Shown one piece after another: positions 16,609 through 25,167 of a DNA stretch of 64,000 nucleotides. The notes beneath the pieces are model-generated. The model worked only from the letters and a program-made list of their open reading frames with translations, searched no databases and was not told the DNA's origin. Numbering within the stretch: position 1 is the stretch's first letter; every line of letters begins with the position of its first letter. The DNA is taken from positions 32,367-96,366 of the forward strand of contig JAIUNK010000015.1 of the NCBI GenBank assembly GCA_020161845.1, read 5' to 3'. The stretch is from Actinomycetota bacterium (GTDB lineage: Bacteria; Actinomycetota; Actinomycetes; Actinomycetales; Dermatophilaceae). A program made the translations under genes and the position numbers.

Positions 16609-19600
16609 TCGGCGACCTGGACCGCGCGGACCCGGTGCTCCTCGACGAGGAAACCGCGCCCCGGCAGGGGCGGCTCCCCGTCGGGCAGGGCGATCCCGAA
16701 CAGCTCGGCGCCGCGCGGACCGGGGCAGAGGAGCAGCCCGTACGTCGAGCGCCGCAGCACCCCGACGACACCGCGGTAGGCGGAGACCAACGTCCCGAGC
16801 GTCCCGGCCAGCACCAGCGACCCCGCCCGGGGGTTGGTGGCGAACTCGGCCAGCACGTCGTCGTACGGTCCGCCGAGCAGGGCGTCCACGTCGTCCACGA
16901 GGCAGACGGTCCCCTGCTGGTCGCGGAGCTGCGCGCCCAGCTCGGCGGGGCTGAGCTGGGGGTCCCGTCCCGACAGGGACAGTGCCGGCGGCCCGCCGGC
17001 ATCCTGCAGGACCGCGAACAGGCGCCGCAGCGCGGTGCTGCGGCCGCTGCCGCGCGGTCCGGCGACGATCAGGCCACGGCCGTCGAGGACGACGGTGGCG
17101 ACGCTGCCGTCGCCGGCCAGCCCGAGGGCCAGCGCACCCGGCTCCCCGTCGGCGCGGAGCTCCTCTGGCCCGACTCGGCCGGGCAGGCTGCGGACCCGCA
17201 GCCGCGGGCCAGGGCATCCCGTGTGCCGGGCGAGCGACGAGGCGGCGCGGGCGGCGATCGTCGGTTCCTCGGTCGGCGCCGCCGTGGCGATCTGCGTCTG
17301 GTCATGGGCGTGCTCATGGACGGGGGCAAGGGGGCCGTACCGGGCCACCTGCGCACCGAGACCGGATCCGCCGAGCCGAACCCGTCCCGGGGGCACGCGA
17401 CCCGCCCGGACGTCCAAGCCGGCCAGGTAGGCATCGGTGGGGTCGGCCAGGTCCAGCACGAACCGCTCGGCGAGGATGGTGGCCAGCGGTCCGGTCAGGA
17501 GCTCTCGGCCGCCCGCGGCGAGCAGGGTCAGTCCGGCGCCGCCGCGAACGGCCTGCACCAGGCTCTCGGTGCCGCCGCCGTGATCGATCCGGTCGAGCAC
17601 CGCGCGGAGCTGTTCCCAGCCGTCCACGACCAGGAGCCGGACGGCCCCGTCAATGGGTCTGCCGGCCTGAGCGGCGTCGCGCAGGGCACCGACCAGGCGC
17701 CGCAGCGCGCCGTCCTCGTCCAGCCGCAAATACGCCCCGACGTGCGGGTAGCGGGCGAGCGGTGCGAGGGCGCCGCTTCCGTCGATGAGGTACGCCGTGA
17801 GCCGGGCGGGGCAGTGGGCATCCAGCGCGGCGACCGTGAGTGATCGCAGGGTCGTGGAGCGGCCACTGCGAGGGCCCCCCACCACGGCGAGATGGGAGCC
17901 GGCGACCGGCTGCCAGGTGCCGGCCCACTGCCGTTGGCGCGCCGGGTCGTCGACCAGCAGGACGGGGGCCAGTGGGGTCTCGCAGTCCCGCCGGTCGGCC
18001 GGTGGGTTCGCGGTGGGGTGGTCCGCTGGGGCGGCGGTGGGGTGGGCCGTCCCTCGTGCCGGCGTGACCTGGCCCACGTCGTACGACGTCAGCTCGCGCA
18101 CCGCCACCGACGTGGGCAGCGGCGGGAGCCACGGCGGGGGCGCCGGGTGGGCGTCGACGAGCATGGCCGCCTCGGCGAGGGTCCGGGCCACCCGGCGCAC
18201 GTCGCTGTCCGCGGGCGAGGCGTCCGCGGGCCGCGGCAGCGCGTCGGGATCGGAGGTGGCGGAGGTGGCTGGGGCGGAGGCGGCGGAGGCGGCGGAGGCG
18301 GCGGCCAGGATCGGCAGGTCTGCCCAGGGGGTGAGCAGATCGGCGGCATCGAGGCGGTGGACCTCGATCGGATCGGTGCCGTCGCCGGTGGTGGCCGTCC
18401 CGCCGAGGTAGCTGGTCTGGATCACCAGGGGGGTGGCCGAGCCCGTGCGCACCACCGCCCGACCCGGCCGCCGCGGGCTGATCGCGGCCGCCTGCTCGGA
18501 CTCGACGATGTCGAGGGAGTCGACCGCATCGCGCACCCGCAGGGCGATCCGAAGGGCCAGGTTGGCGCGCATGTCGGCCGAGACGATGCCGGCGGGGCGT
18601 TGGGTCGCCAGCACCAGGTGCAGTCCCAGGGACCGGCCGAGGGCGGCGAGCCGGACCAGGCCCGTGACGAAGTCGGGGAGCTCCTCGGCCAGGGCGCGGA
18701 ACTCGTCGACGACGATGACCAGGCGCGGCAGGTGGTGCAGGCGGGTGCCGTCCGGCGCCGTGGCACCGGCGTCCACCCGGGCGGCGTACTCGTCGAGGTC
18801 GCCGGCCCCGACGGCCCGCAGCCGCGCCTCCCGGGTGGTCAGTTCGGCCTCCAGCCCGGCCAACGCCCGCCGGGTCTGCTCGGCGTCCAGGTCGGTGACC
18901 AGCCCGACCGTGTGCGGCAGGTGCGCGCAGGCGTCGAACGCCGCGCCGCCCTTGTAGTCCACCAGCACGAACGCCAACCGGTCGGGCCGATTGCCCAGCG
19001 CGAGGGCCACCAGCAGGGCCCGCAGCAGTTCGGACTTTCCGGCGCCGGTGGTCCCGCCGACCAGGGCGTGCGGGCCGTCGCGGCGCAGGTCGTATTCGGC
19101 GGGGCCGGCCGCGTCGAGGCCCAGGATGAAGGCCGTGCTCGCCGGGCGGGACCGCCACCGCTGCGCTTGCCGGGCAGCGTCGAAGACGTCCGGGCCGTAG
19201 CTGTCGGTGAGTCGGACGACGTCGGGCAGCGCGGCGCGGCTGCCCGGGGTGACATCGCGCAACGGGGCCAGCGCTCGGCCGAGTCGGTGGGCCAGCGTCG
19301 GACGCAGCCCGTCCGGTCGAGCCACCACCAGGTCCTGCGGGGTGACCAGGCGAACCGTGACGCCGGCGCCCGACCCGGCGACGGTGGCCACGGCGCGACA
19401 CTCGCCGGGCAGCTCGTCCGGACTGTCGGCAAGGCAGAGGGCCACCAGGCCCCGGGCCGGGCCGTCGCGCAGCAGCCGGGCCAGGCCGGGCTGCTGGGCG
19501 AGGCTGCGGCCGCCGGCGAGGAGCAGCAGGTGTCCGGGTGGCGTCGGGTCGGGGCCGCCCAGCCCCGCCGGGCTTCGGTCGGCGCCCGCCGGGTCGTGCT

Positions 19601-21164
19601 CGTCCAGGATGCCGGTCAGCTCGGCGACGACGCGGGCCAGGCTCTCCCCGGGTACGCCGCAGCGCGCGGGATAGGGCGACTCCGGGTCGCGAGTGTGCGG
19701 TGCGGCGCACAGCCAGGACCATTCGGCAAGGCCGGCCGGGTCGGCGGCCAGCACCCAGATCCGCAGGTCGGCGGGGCTGTGCCAGGCCAGCGCCTGGGCC
19801 AGCACGGCCCGGGCGAGCGCCGCCGAGGCCGCCGTCCGGTCGGCGTGTGCGGGACCGGGCTCGTGCGGCTCGTGGGGGTCCAGGGCATCCGGCGCGAGCC
19901 CGACGACGCCCCAGCGAGGCAACGAGACAGGCACCGGGAGCTCGGCCAGTTCGGGGTGCGCCACCACCCCGTCCGGGCCGCGGACGCCGGCCCTGGCGCG
20001 GACGGATCCCCACCCCAGCGAGAGTTCCAGCCAGTCGGCATCACCGGGGCGCCGCGCCCACAGCGCGGGCGTGCGGTGCAGGCAGGCCTGCGTGAGCACG
20101 TCCAGGTCGGGGCAGTCCGCCCGGCGCTCGGCCCGTTCCCGCTCCAACCGTCGCGCGAGGTCGTCGCGTAGCCGGGCCAGCGTCTCGGCATGTCGTTGGC
20201 CGTCGGCCACGGTGCGTTCCGCGTGGCGCCTGCGGTCGGCGCGGAACTGGGCCACCGACATGGCCGGTCCGAGCAGGCCGAACGCCAGATAGACGGGGGT
20301 CTTCAGGACCACCGCCGCCACCGCGGCGACGACGAGGGGCAGGACCAGCACGAGCATCGAGAACCGCGGCGGGTCGCCGGGGTTCGGCGCGGCCGGCAGC
20401 GTCACCCAGGACTCGGCGCGGGCGGCCCGCACGCGGGGGGATCGGTGCACGCCCACCGTCCCGTCGTCGGCGGGGCCGCGCGAGTTCGCCGGGGTCCCGC
20501 GGAGTGCGTTTTCGGCCTGCGCCGGGGGGCGGTGGCCGACCGCGAGGTGGAGCACCGTCGAGCTCACCGTGACCGGCAACCCGGGCGGCAGGGGTCGCGG
20601 TACCGAGCCGATCGGCACGCCGTCGACCGCCGTGCCGTTGGCCGTGCCGAGGTCCGCGATGGTGACGCCGTCGCGTGCCACGACCAGGCGGGCGTGCCGC
20701 CGGGACAGGCCGGGGTCGGCGAGGCACAGAGCCGCGCCGGATCCCCGACCGAGGATGGTCGGGCCGTCGGGCAGCGGCAGGATCAGCCCGGCGTCCGGCC
20801 CGGCCATCACGCGGACCTCGAGGCCGGTCGGGTTGTCTTGGCCCGCGCAGGGTGCCGGTCCCAGGCCTGCGGAGGGTGCCGGTCCAGGGTCCGGGGAGGG
20901 CGCCGGGCGCGGGTCCGCCGGGCGCCAGGCCAGCTCGGCGCCGTCGACCAGCGGCTCCCGTCCCAGCGGCTGGGTGTCGGACAGCGGGTCCGTCCCGCAC
21001 CACCAGGTCGCCCCCGGCGGGGCGCCGGCAGCCCTGGACAGGAGCGGACGGGCCGCCCCGAACGGCGTACCGGCACCCGCGCGCACCAGCACCCCGATCC
21101 GCGACGATGCGGCGTCGGGTGCTCCGGCGGCGCGCAACTCCAGGGGCAGGTCCACGGGCCGCAT
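16584..21164 (-). CDS. FHA-domain FtsK/SpoIIIE ATPase, EssC/EccC-like (orphan type VII secretion motor)
   Basis: A 1526-residue protein with EssC layout: N-terminal domain; an FHA domain at about 120-205 (ILGRGSGAALCL ... LSRRHARLVV ... LGTANGTAVDG); two membrane helices at about 258-300; then three FtsK/SpoIIIE modules. Module 1 is intact: Walker A GGTTGAGKSE near 700, LVDYKGG, and LVIVVDEF. Modules 2 and 3 have Arg for the Walker Lys (GGPRSGRST near 1095, GPRGSGRST near 1367), as expected of degenerate EccC modules. Such ATPases export WXG100 substrates. No EccB/D/E, EsaA/EssA/EssB or WXG100 gene is visible nearby. I chose the ATG at 21164, where conserved-looking sequence begins; ATG at 21278 gives 38 more residues of low complexity. 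An Ala/Ser-rich linker separates modules 1 and 2. Confidence 0.85.
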   Translation of the reverse strand: MRPVDLPLELRAAGAPDAASSRIGVLVRAGAGTPFGAARPLLSRAAGAPPGATWWCGTDPLSDTQPLGREPLVDGAELAWRPADPRPAPSPDPGPAPSAGLGPAPCAGQDNPTGLEVRVMAGPDAGLILPLPDGPTILGRGSGAALCLADPGLSRRHARLVVARDGVTIADLGTANGTAVDGVPIGSVPRPLPPGLPVTVSSTVLHLAVGHRPPAQAENALRGTPANSRGPADDGTVGVHRSPRVRAARAESWVTLPAAPNPGDPPRFSMLVLVLPLVVAAVAAVVLKTPVYLAFGLLGPAMSVAQFRADRRRHAERTVADGQRHAETLARLRDDLARRLERERAERRADCPDLDVLTQACLHRTPALWARRPGDADWLELSLGWGSVRARAGVRGPDGVVAHPELAELPVPVSLPRWGVVGLAPDALDPHEPHEPGPAHADRTAASAALARAVLAQALAWHSPADLRIWVLAADPAGLAEWSWLCAAPHTRDPESPYPARCGVPGESLARVVAELTGILDEHDPAGADRSPAGLGGPDPTPPGHLLLLAGGRSLAQQPGLARLLRDGPARGLVALCLADSPDELPGECRAVATVAGSGAGVTVRLVTPQDLVVARPDGLRPTLAHRLGRALAPLRDVTPGSRAALPDVVRLTDSYGPDVFDAARQAQRWRSRPASTAFILGLDAAGPAEYDLRRDGPHALVGGTTGAGKSELLRALLVALALGNRPDRLAFVLVDYKGGAAFDACAHLPHTVGLVTDLDAEQTRRALAGLEAELTTREARLRAVGAGDLDEYAARVDAGATAPDGTRLHHLPRLVIVVDEFRALAEELPDFVTGLVRLAALGRSLGLHLVLATQRPAGIVSADMRANLALRIALRVRDAVDSLDIVESEQAAAISPRRPGRAVVRTGSATPLVIQTSYLGGTATTGDGTDPIEVHRLDAADLLTPWADLPILAAASAASAASAPATSATSDPDALPRPADASPADSDVRRVARTLAEAAMLVDAHPAPPPWLPPLPTSVAVRELTSYDVGQVTPARGTAHPTAAPADHPTANPPADRRDCETPLAPVLLVDDPARQRQWAGTWQPVAGSHLAVVGGPRSGRSTTLRSLTVAALDAHCPARLTAYLIDGSGALAPLARYPHVGAYLRLDEDGALRRLVGALRDAAQAGRPIDGAVRLLVVDGWEQLRAVLDRIDHGGGTESLVQAVRGGAGLTLLAAGGRELLTGPLATILAERFVLDLADPTDAYLAGLDVRAGRVPPGRVRLGGSGLGAQVARYGPLAPVHEHAHDQTQIATAAPTEEPTIAARAASSLARHTGCPGPRLRVRSLPGRVGPEELRADGEPGALALGLAGDGSVATVVLDGRGLIVAGPRGSGRSTALRRLFAVLQDAGGPPALSLSGRDPQLSPAELGAQLRDQQGTVCLVDDVDALLGGPYDDVLAEFATNPRAGSLVLAGTLGTLVSAYRGVVGVLRRSTYGLLLCPGPRGAELFGIALPDGEPPLPGRGFLVEEHRVRAVQVADQRAGEPS

Positions 21165-21266
21165 GCTCGCGCACCACAAGGGGGCGGTGCGGACGCCCGG
21201 ACCAAGCCGGGACCGGCTGGGGACGGCGGCGCGGGGTGTGGACAGCGGTCGATGCGACGGGGCCGG

Positions 21267-21272
21267 TAGCGT
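21267..21272 (+). promoter_or_regulatory. -10 element for the nitronate monooxygenase gene
   Basis: TAGCGT; start of transcription near 21279, leader of about 48 nt carrying GAGAGG before the GTG at 21327. It lies in the start region of the divergent EssC-like gene, so the two promoters probably overlap. Confidence 0.35.
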
Positions 21273-21326
21273 ACTCATCGGGCCGGCGTGGCCGCGCCGG
21301 CGACCGCTTACGAGAGGCAGCACCCT

Positions 21327-22748
21327 GTGATCCGCGAACCGGCGCCGATGATCATCCAAGGCGGGATGGGCGTGGCCGTCTCCTCGTGGCAGATGGCGCG
21401 GGCGGTGGCTCTGGCGGGGGAGTTGGGCGTGGTCTCGGGCACTGCGCTGGATGCCGTCCTGGCGCGCCGGCTCCAGGATGGCGACCCGGGCGGCCACGGC
21501 GTACGGGCTCTGGCGCACTTCCCGGACCAACGCCTCGCGGGCCGGATCCTGGACCGCTACCTGCGCCCGCAGGGGCGCGGCGGGGCGCCGTACCGGCCGC
21601 ACCCGACCCTGACCATCGAACCGACCCGCGACGCCGTCGAGCTTTCGCTGGCGGGGAACTTCGCCGAGGTCTGGCTCGCCAAGGAGGGGCACGACGGCGT
21701 CGTCGGGATCAACTTCCTGGAGAAGATCCAGATGGCCACCCCGGCCGCGGCGCTCGGGGCGATGCTCGCGGGGGTCGACTACGTCTTGATGGGGGCCGGG
21801 ATCCCGCGGGAGATCCCGCGACTGCTGCGCGATCTGGCGGCCGGCCGGCCGGGCGGGGTGACGATCGACGTGACCGGTTCGACGCGGCGCCACGTCAGCG
21901 AGGTCGACCCGGTGGCGGCGCTGGGGGAGTGCTTGCCGGCGTTAGCACGGCCGAACTTCCTCGCCATCGTCTCGCTGCACTCGCTGGCCAGCTATCTGCA
22001 CCGGGATGAGGAGATCCGCCCCGACGGTTTCGTCGTCGAGGGGCCGCCGGCGGGCGGGCACAGCGCCCCGCCGCGGGGCAAGATGCAACTCGATGCCGAC
22101 GGCGATCCGATCTACGGCGATCGGGACCTGGCCGACCTGCGCAAGGTGGCCGAGGTGGGGCTGCCGTTCTGGGTGGCCGGGGCGCGGGCCACGCCGGAGG
22201 CGGTCGCGGAGGTGCGGGCGCTGGGCGCGGCGGGCGTGCAGTGCGGCACCGTGTTCGCGCTGTCGACGGATTCCGGGCTGGCGCCGGAGGTGCGGGAGCG
22301 GCTGATGGTGGGCCTGCGCGAGGGCACGCTGGTGGTCCGCAACGACCCGCGGGCCTCGCCGACGGGCTTCCCGTTCAAGGTCGCCCAGGTGGAAGGGACC
22401 GTCTCGGAGGAGGCGACGTACGCCGCGCGCCCGCGCCTGTGCGACCTGTCCTATCTGCGCGAACCGTACGAGCGGGCGGATGGCTCGGTGGGCTACCGCT
22501 GCCCGAGCGAGCCGGTCGAGGTGTTTGTCCGCAAGGGCGGGGCACTGGAGGACACGGTGGGCCGCAAGTGCCTGTGCAACGCGTTGATGGCGAACATCGG
22601 GTTGGGCCAGGAGCGCAAGGACGGGTACGTCGAGCGGCCGGGGATCACCCTCGGCCAGGACCTGGAGGGACCCCGGCGGTTGCTGGCCTTGCACCCGCAG
22701 GGCTGGTCGGCGGTTCAGGCGGTGCAGTGGCTGCGGACGGTCGCCTGA
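21327..22748 (+). CDS. Nitronate monooxygenase / 2-nitropropane dioxygenase-family flavoprotein
   Basis: A 473-residue FMN-dependent TIM-barrel protein. It opens with PMIIQGGMGVAVSSWQMARAV, the hallmark of the family, and has the phosphate-binding GVQCGTVFAL segment. Family members oxidise nitronates or act as PfaD-like enoyl reductases. This one has a longer C-terminus with a cysteine-containing segment (GRKCLCNALMANIG) also seen in the larger 2-NPD-like proteins, so the true substrate is uncertain. Starting at GTG 21327 gives a GAGAGG ribosome-binding site 9 nt upstream; an in-frame GTG 39 nt earlier lacks one. It appears monocistronic, followed by a hairpin. Confidence 0.85.
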   Translation: MIREPAPMIIQGGMGVAVSSWQMARAVALAGELGVVSGTALDAVLARRLQDGDPGGHGVRALAHFPDQRLAGRILDRYLRPQGRGGAPYRPHPTLTIEPTRDAVELSLAGNFAEVWLAKEGHDGVVGINFLEKIQMATPAAALGAMLAGVDYVLMGAGIPREIPRLLRDLAAGRPGGVTIDVTGSTRRHVSEVDPVAALGECLPALARPNFLAIVSLHSLASYLHRDEEIRPDGFVVEGPPAGGHSAPPRGKMQLDADGDPIYGDRDLADLRKVAEVGLPFWVAGARATPEAVAEVRALGAAGVQCGTVFALSTDSGLAPEVRERLMVGLREGTLVVRNDPRASPTGFPFKVAQVEGTVSEEATYAARPRLCDLSYLREPYERADGSVGYRCPSEPVEVFVRKGGALEDTVGRKCLCNALMANIGLGQERKDGYVERPGITLGQDLEGPRRLLALHPQGWSAVQAVQWLRTVA

Positions 22749-22772
22749 ACGGTGGCCTGCGCGTCACCGTTC
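22747..22772 (+). terminator. Hairpin at the end of the nitronate monooxygenase gene
   Basis: GAACGGTG / CACCGTTC, a perfect 8-bp stem with a 10-nt loop, overlapping the stop codon. No U-tract. Confidence 0.45.
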
Positions 22773-22820
22773 GCCGCACAACCCCGCACACCACGCTATG
22801 AAGGGGGGCGCGGTGGGGGG

Positions 22821-22836
22821 TGTGACTTAAATCACA
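22821..22836. promoter_or_regulatory. CRP/GlxR-type binding site upstream of the tad operon
   Basis: TGTGACTTAAATCACA is a perfect palindrome in both half-sites and fits the actinobacterial CRP/GlxR consensus TGTGA-NNTANN-TCACA. It stands out as an AT-rich island in GC-rich sequence. It lies about 210 bp before tadA, with no other gene start nearby on either strand, so it most likely regulates the pilus operon. Confidence 0.75.
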
Positions 22837-22960
22837 TAGCCCGCTCGCGCCGGCGAATCCCGTTCTGGCTCCGCGCGAACCGGGACCGCTTCGGCGCGGC
22901 AGGGAGCGGCGGGTCTCTTTCGGGCCTGTGGACAGAGCGCCCGGCGCTGGCCCGGCTCCG

Positions 22961-22966
22961 TAGCCT
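22961..22966 (+). promoter_or_regulatory. Candidate -10 for the tad operon
   Basis: TAGCCT; transcription would start near 22973, about 145 bp after the centre of the CRP-type site, leaving a 66-nt leader before the tadA ATG. Confidence 0.35.
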
Positions 22967-23038
22967 CGGTCTCCTGAACGCCCGTCCGGTTCGCGCGAGG
23001 GCGCGTGGGCCGCGCAGACACCCCGGGGGGTGGTGCCG

Positions 23039-24310
23039 ATGCCACCGGCCGTCGAGCTGGTCGAAGAAGAGGTCCGTGAGCTGGTACGTCGGGCCGGCCT
23101 GGACCCCATGGTCGAGCGTGGCGCGCTGCGCGAGCTGGTCGAGGCCGCTGTGGAGGATTACGAGCTGCGGTCCCTGCAGGGGGTGCTGCCGCGGCTGACC
23201 GATCCCGCCGCGGCCATCCGATCGGTGATGGATGCGGTGGCGGGATTCGGGCCGCTGCAGGCCTACCTCGACGACCCGCAGATCGAGGAGATCTGGATCA
23301 ACGGTCCGCGGCAGGTCTTCGTGGCCCGTGGCGGGATCGCCGAACTCACCACGACGCTGCTCACCGATGAGACCGTGCGGGACCTCGTCGAGCGGATGCT
23401 CAAGTCCTCCGGCCGCCGCGTCGACCTGAGCAGCCCGTTCGTCGATGCGACCCTCGCCGACGGCAGCCGCCTGCATGTGGTCATCCCCGACGTCGCGCGC
23501 CGGCATTGGCTGGTCAACATCCGCAAGTTTGTCGTCCGCGCGCAGCGGTTGGACGACCTGGTGCGGCTCGGCACCCTGACCCGGCCCGCCGCGCACTTCC
23601 TGGAGGCCGCCGTCGTGGCCGGGCTCAACATTCTGGTCGCCGGCGGCACCCAGGCGGGCAAGACCACCCTGCTGAACTGCCTCTCCAGCGCCATTCCGCC
23701 GCGGGACCGGGTGGTGACCTGCGAGGAGGTCTTCGAGCTCAAGCTGGCGGTGCGCGACTGGGCGGCCCTGCAGTGTCGCCAGCCGAGCCTGGAGGGCACC
23801 GGCGAGGTGCCGTTGCGTCGCCTCGTCGTCGAGGCGCTACGGATGCGCCCGAACCGCATCATCGTCGGGGAGGTGCGCCAGGCGGAGAGCCTGGACCTGC
23901 TGATCGCGCTCAACAGCGGTGTGCCCGGGATGGCCACGGTGCATGCCAACACCGCCCGGGAGGCGGTGCTCAAGATGTGCACGCTGCCGTTGCTGGCGGG
24001 GGAGAACGTGGGCTCCCGCTTCGTCGTACCCACCGTCGCCGCCTCGATCGACCTCGTGGTCCACATTGCTCTGGAGCGCGACGGGGTGCGCCGGGTGCGC
24101 GAGATCGTGGCCCTGCCCGGCCGGGTCGAGGGCGACGTCGTCGAGGTGGCCGACCTGTTCGTCCGGCGCGGCGGCGCGTTGGTCCGCGCCGACGGGTACC
24201 CGCCGCACCTGGACCGCTTCGAGCGGGCCGGCTACGACCTGGCCGCGCTGCTCAACGCCTCCTTCGCCGGCGACCGCCATGACGGGGCGGTCCAGGGCGG
24301 TACGTCGTGA
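23039..24310 (+). CDS. tadA: Tad pilus assembly ATPase TadA (CpaF)
   Basis: The secretion/assembly ATPase of type IVc (Flp/Tad) pili. Its 423 residues show the CpaF pattern: IRSVMDAVAGFGPLQAYLDDPQIEEIWINGP, Walker A GGTQAGKTT at 202-210, the Asp box (VVTCEEVFELKL) and the Walker B/His box region (RPNRIIVGEVRQAESLDLL, VPGMATVHANTARE). The ATG at 23039 is preceded by GGGGGG at 8-nt spacing. It heads a seven-gene operon in which most junctions are 4-bp stop/start overlaps. It works at the cytoplasmic face with TadB and TadC. Control by a CRP-like regulator is suggested by the palindrome upstream. Confidence 0.93.
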   Translation: MPPAVELVEEEVRELVRRAGLDPMVERGALRELVEAAVEDYELRSLQGVLPRLTDPAAAIRSVMDAVAGFGPLQAYLDDPQIEEIWINGPRQVFVARGGIAELTTTLLTDETVRDLVERMLKSSGRRVDLSSPFVDATLADGSRLHVVIPDVARRHWLVNIRKFVVRAQRLDDLVRLGTLTRPAAHFLEAAVVAGLNILVAGGTQAGKTTLLNCLSSAIPPRDRVVTCEEVFELKLAVRDWAALQCRQPSLEGTGEVPLRRLVVEALRMRPNRIIVGEVRQAESLDLLIALNSGVPGMATVHANTAREAVLKMCTLPLLAGENVGSRFVVPTVAASIDLVVHIALERDGVRRVREIVALPGRVEGDVVEVADLFVRRGGALVRADGYPPHLDRFERAGYDLAALLNASFAGDRHDGAVQGGTS

Positions 24311-25167
24311 CCGGCGCGGCCCTCGGTCTGCTCTTCGGGCTCGGCGCGTGCTGCGTGTGGTGGTCGTTCTGGCCGCGGGCTCCCCGCATCTCCGGTGAGC
24401 CGGCCTGGCTGCTGCGGCTGCGGGACGACCTGGTGCAGGCCGGATTCGCCCGTGTCGGCCCGGTGCGCCTGTTCGCCACCTGTGCGGCCGTCGCGGTGGT
24501 GACGGGTCTGCTGGCGGCCGCGCTGACCAAGGTCGTCCCGATCGGCGTGACGTTCGGCGCGCTGCTCGGCTACCTGCCGGTCGCGGTGGTGCGCTCTCGG
24601 GCGCGGACCCGAAGGCTGGCGCTGCGCGAGGTGTGGCCGGACGTGGTGGACAACCTGGCCTCGGCCGTTCGTGCGGGGCTGTCGCTGCCGGAGGCGATCG
24701 GCCAGATCGGGGTGCGGGGCCCCGCCGAGCTGCGGCCCGCGTTCTCGGCCTTCGCGGAGGACTATCGGGCCACGGGCCGGTTCGCGATCTGCCTGGATCG
24801 GCTCAAGGGCGCCCTGGCCGATCCCGTGGCCGACCGCCTCGTGGAGTCGCTGCGGATCGCCCGCGACGTGGGCGGCAGCGACCTTGGGCGGCTGCTGCGC
24901 ACGCTGTCCGAGTTCCTGCGCCAGGATGCCCGGACCCGCGCCGAGCTCGAGGCCCGGCAGAGCTGGACGATCAACGCGGCCCGGCTCGCCGTGGCCGCTC
25001 CGTGGCTGGTGGTCGCCATGCTCGCGACGCGGCCGGAATCCGTGCAGGCCTATTCGAGCCTCACCGGCGCGGTCGTGCTGATGATCGGCACCCTGGTCTC
25101 GGTCGCCGCCTACCGCCTGATGACCGTGCTCGCCCGGCTCCCCGACGACGAGCGGGTGCTCCGGTGA
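24307..25167 (+). CDS. tadB: Tad pilus inner-membrane platform protein TadB
   Basis: A 286-residue type II secretion F-domain protein. Hydrophobic helices are at about 1-20, 62-95 and two near the C-terminus; the F domain runs over the middle (VWPDVVDNLASAVRAGLSLPEAIGQIG ... LLRTLSEFLRQDARTRAELEARQSWT). TadB and TadC form the membrane platform that couples TadA motion to pilin extraction. The GTG start overlaps the tadA stop as GTGA, and its own stop overlaps the tadC start the same way, indicating coupled translation. Confidence 0.9.
   Translation: MTGAALGLLFGLGACCVWWSFWPRAPRISGEPAWLLRLRDDLVQAGFARVGPVRLFATCAAVAVVTGLLAAALTKVVPIGVTFGALLGYLPVAVVRSRARTRRLALREVWPDVVDNLASAVRAGLSLPEAIGQIGVRGPAELRPAFSAFAEDYRATGRFAICLDRLKGALADPVADRLVESLRIARDVGGSDLGRLLRTLSEFLRQDARTRAELEARQSWTINAARLAVAAPWLVVAMLATRPESVQAYSSLTGAVVLMIGTLVSVAAYRLMTVLARLPDDERVLR

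Noticed and set aside
17892-20171. Open plus-strand frame of 759 codons antisense to the EssC-like gene
   Set aside because: Shadow of the EssC-like coding strand; no recognisable domain and an Arg/Gly/Pro-rich product.
16584-21164. The EssC-like protein as the chromosome translocase FtsK
   Set aside because: It has an FHA domain and three ATPase modules, and lacks the FtsK gamma DNA-recognition domain and the four-helix N-terminus.
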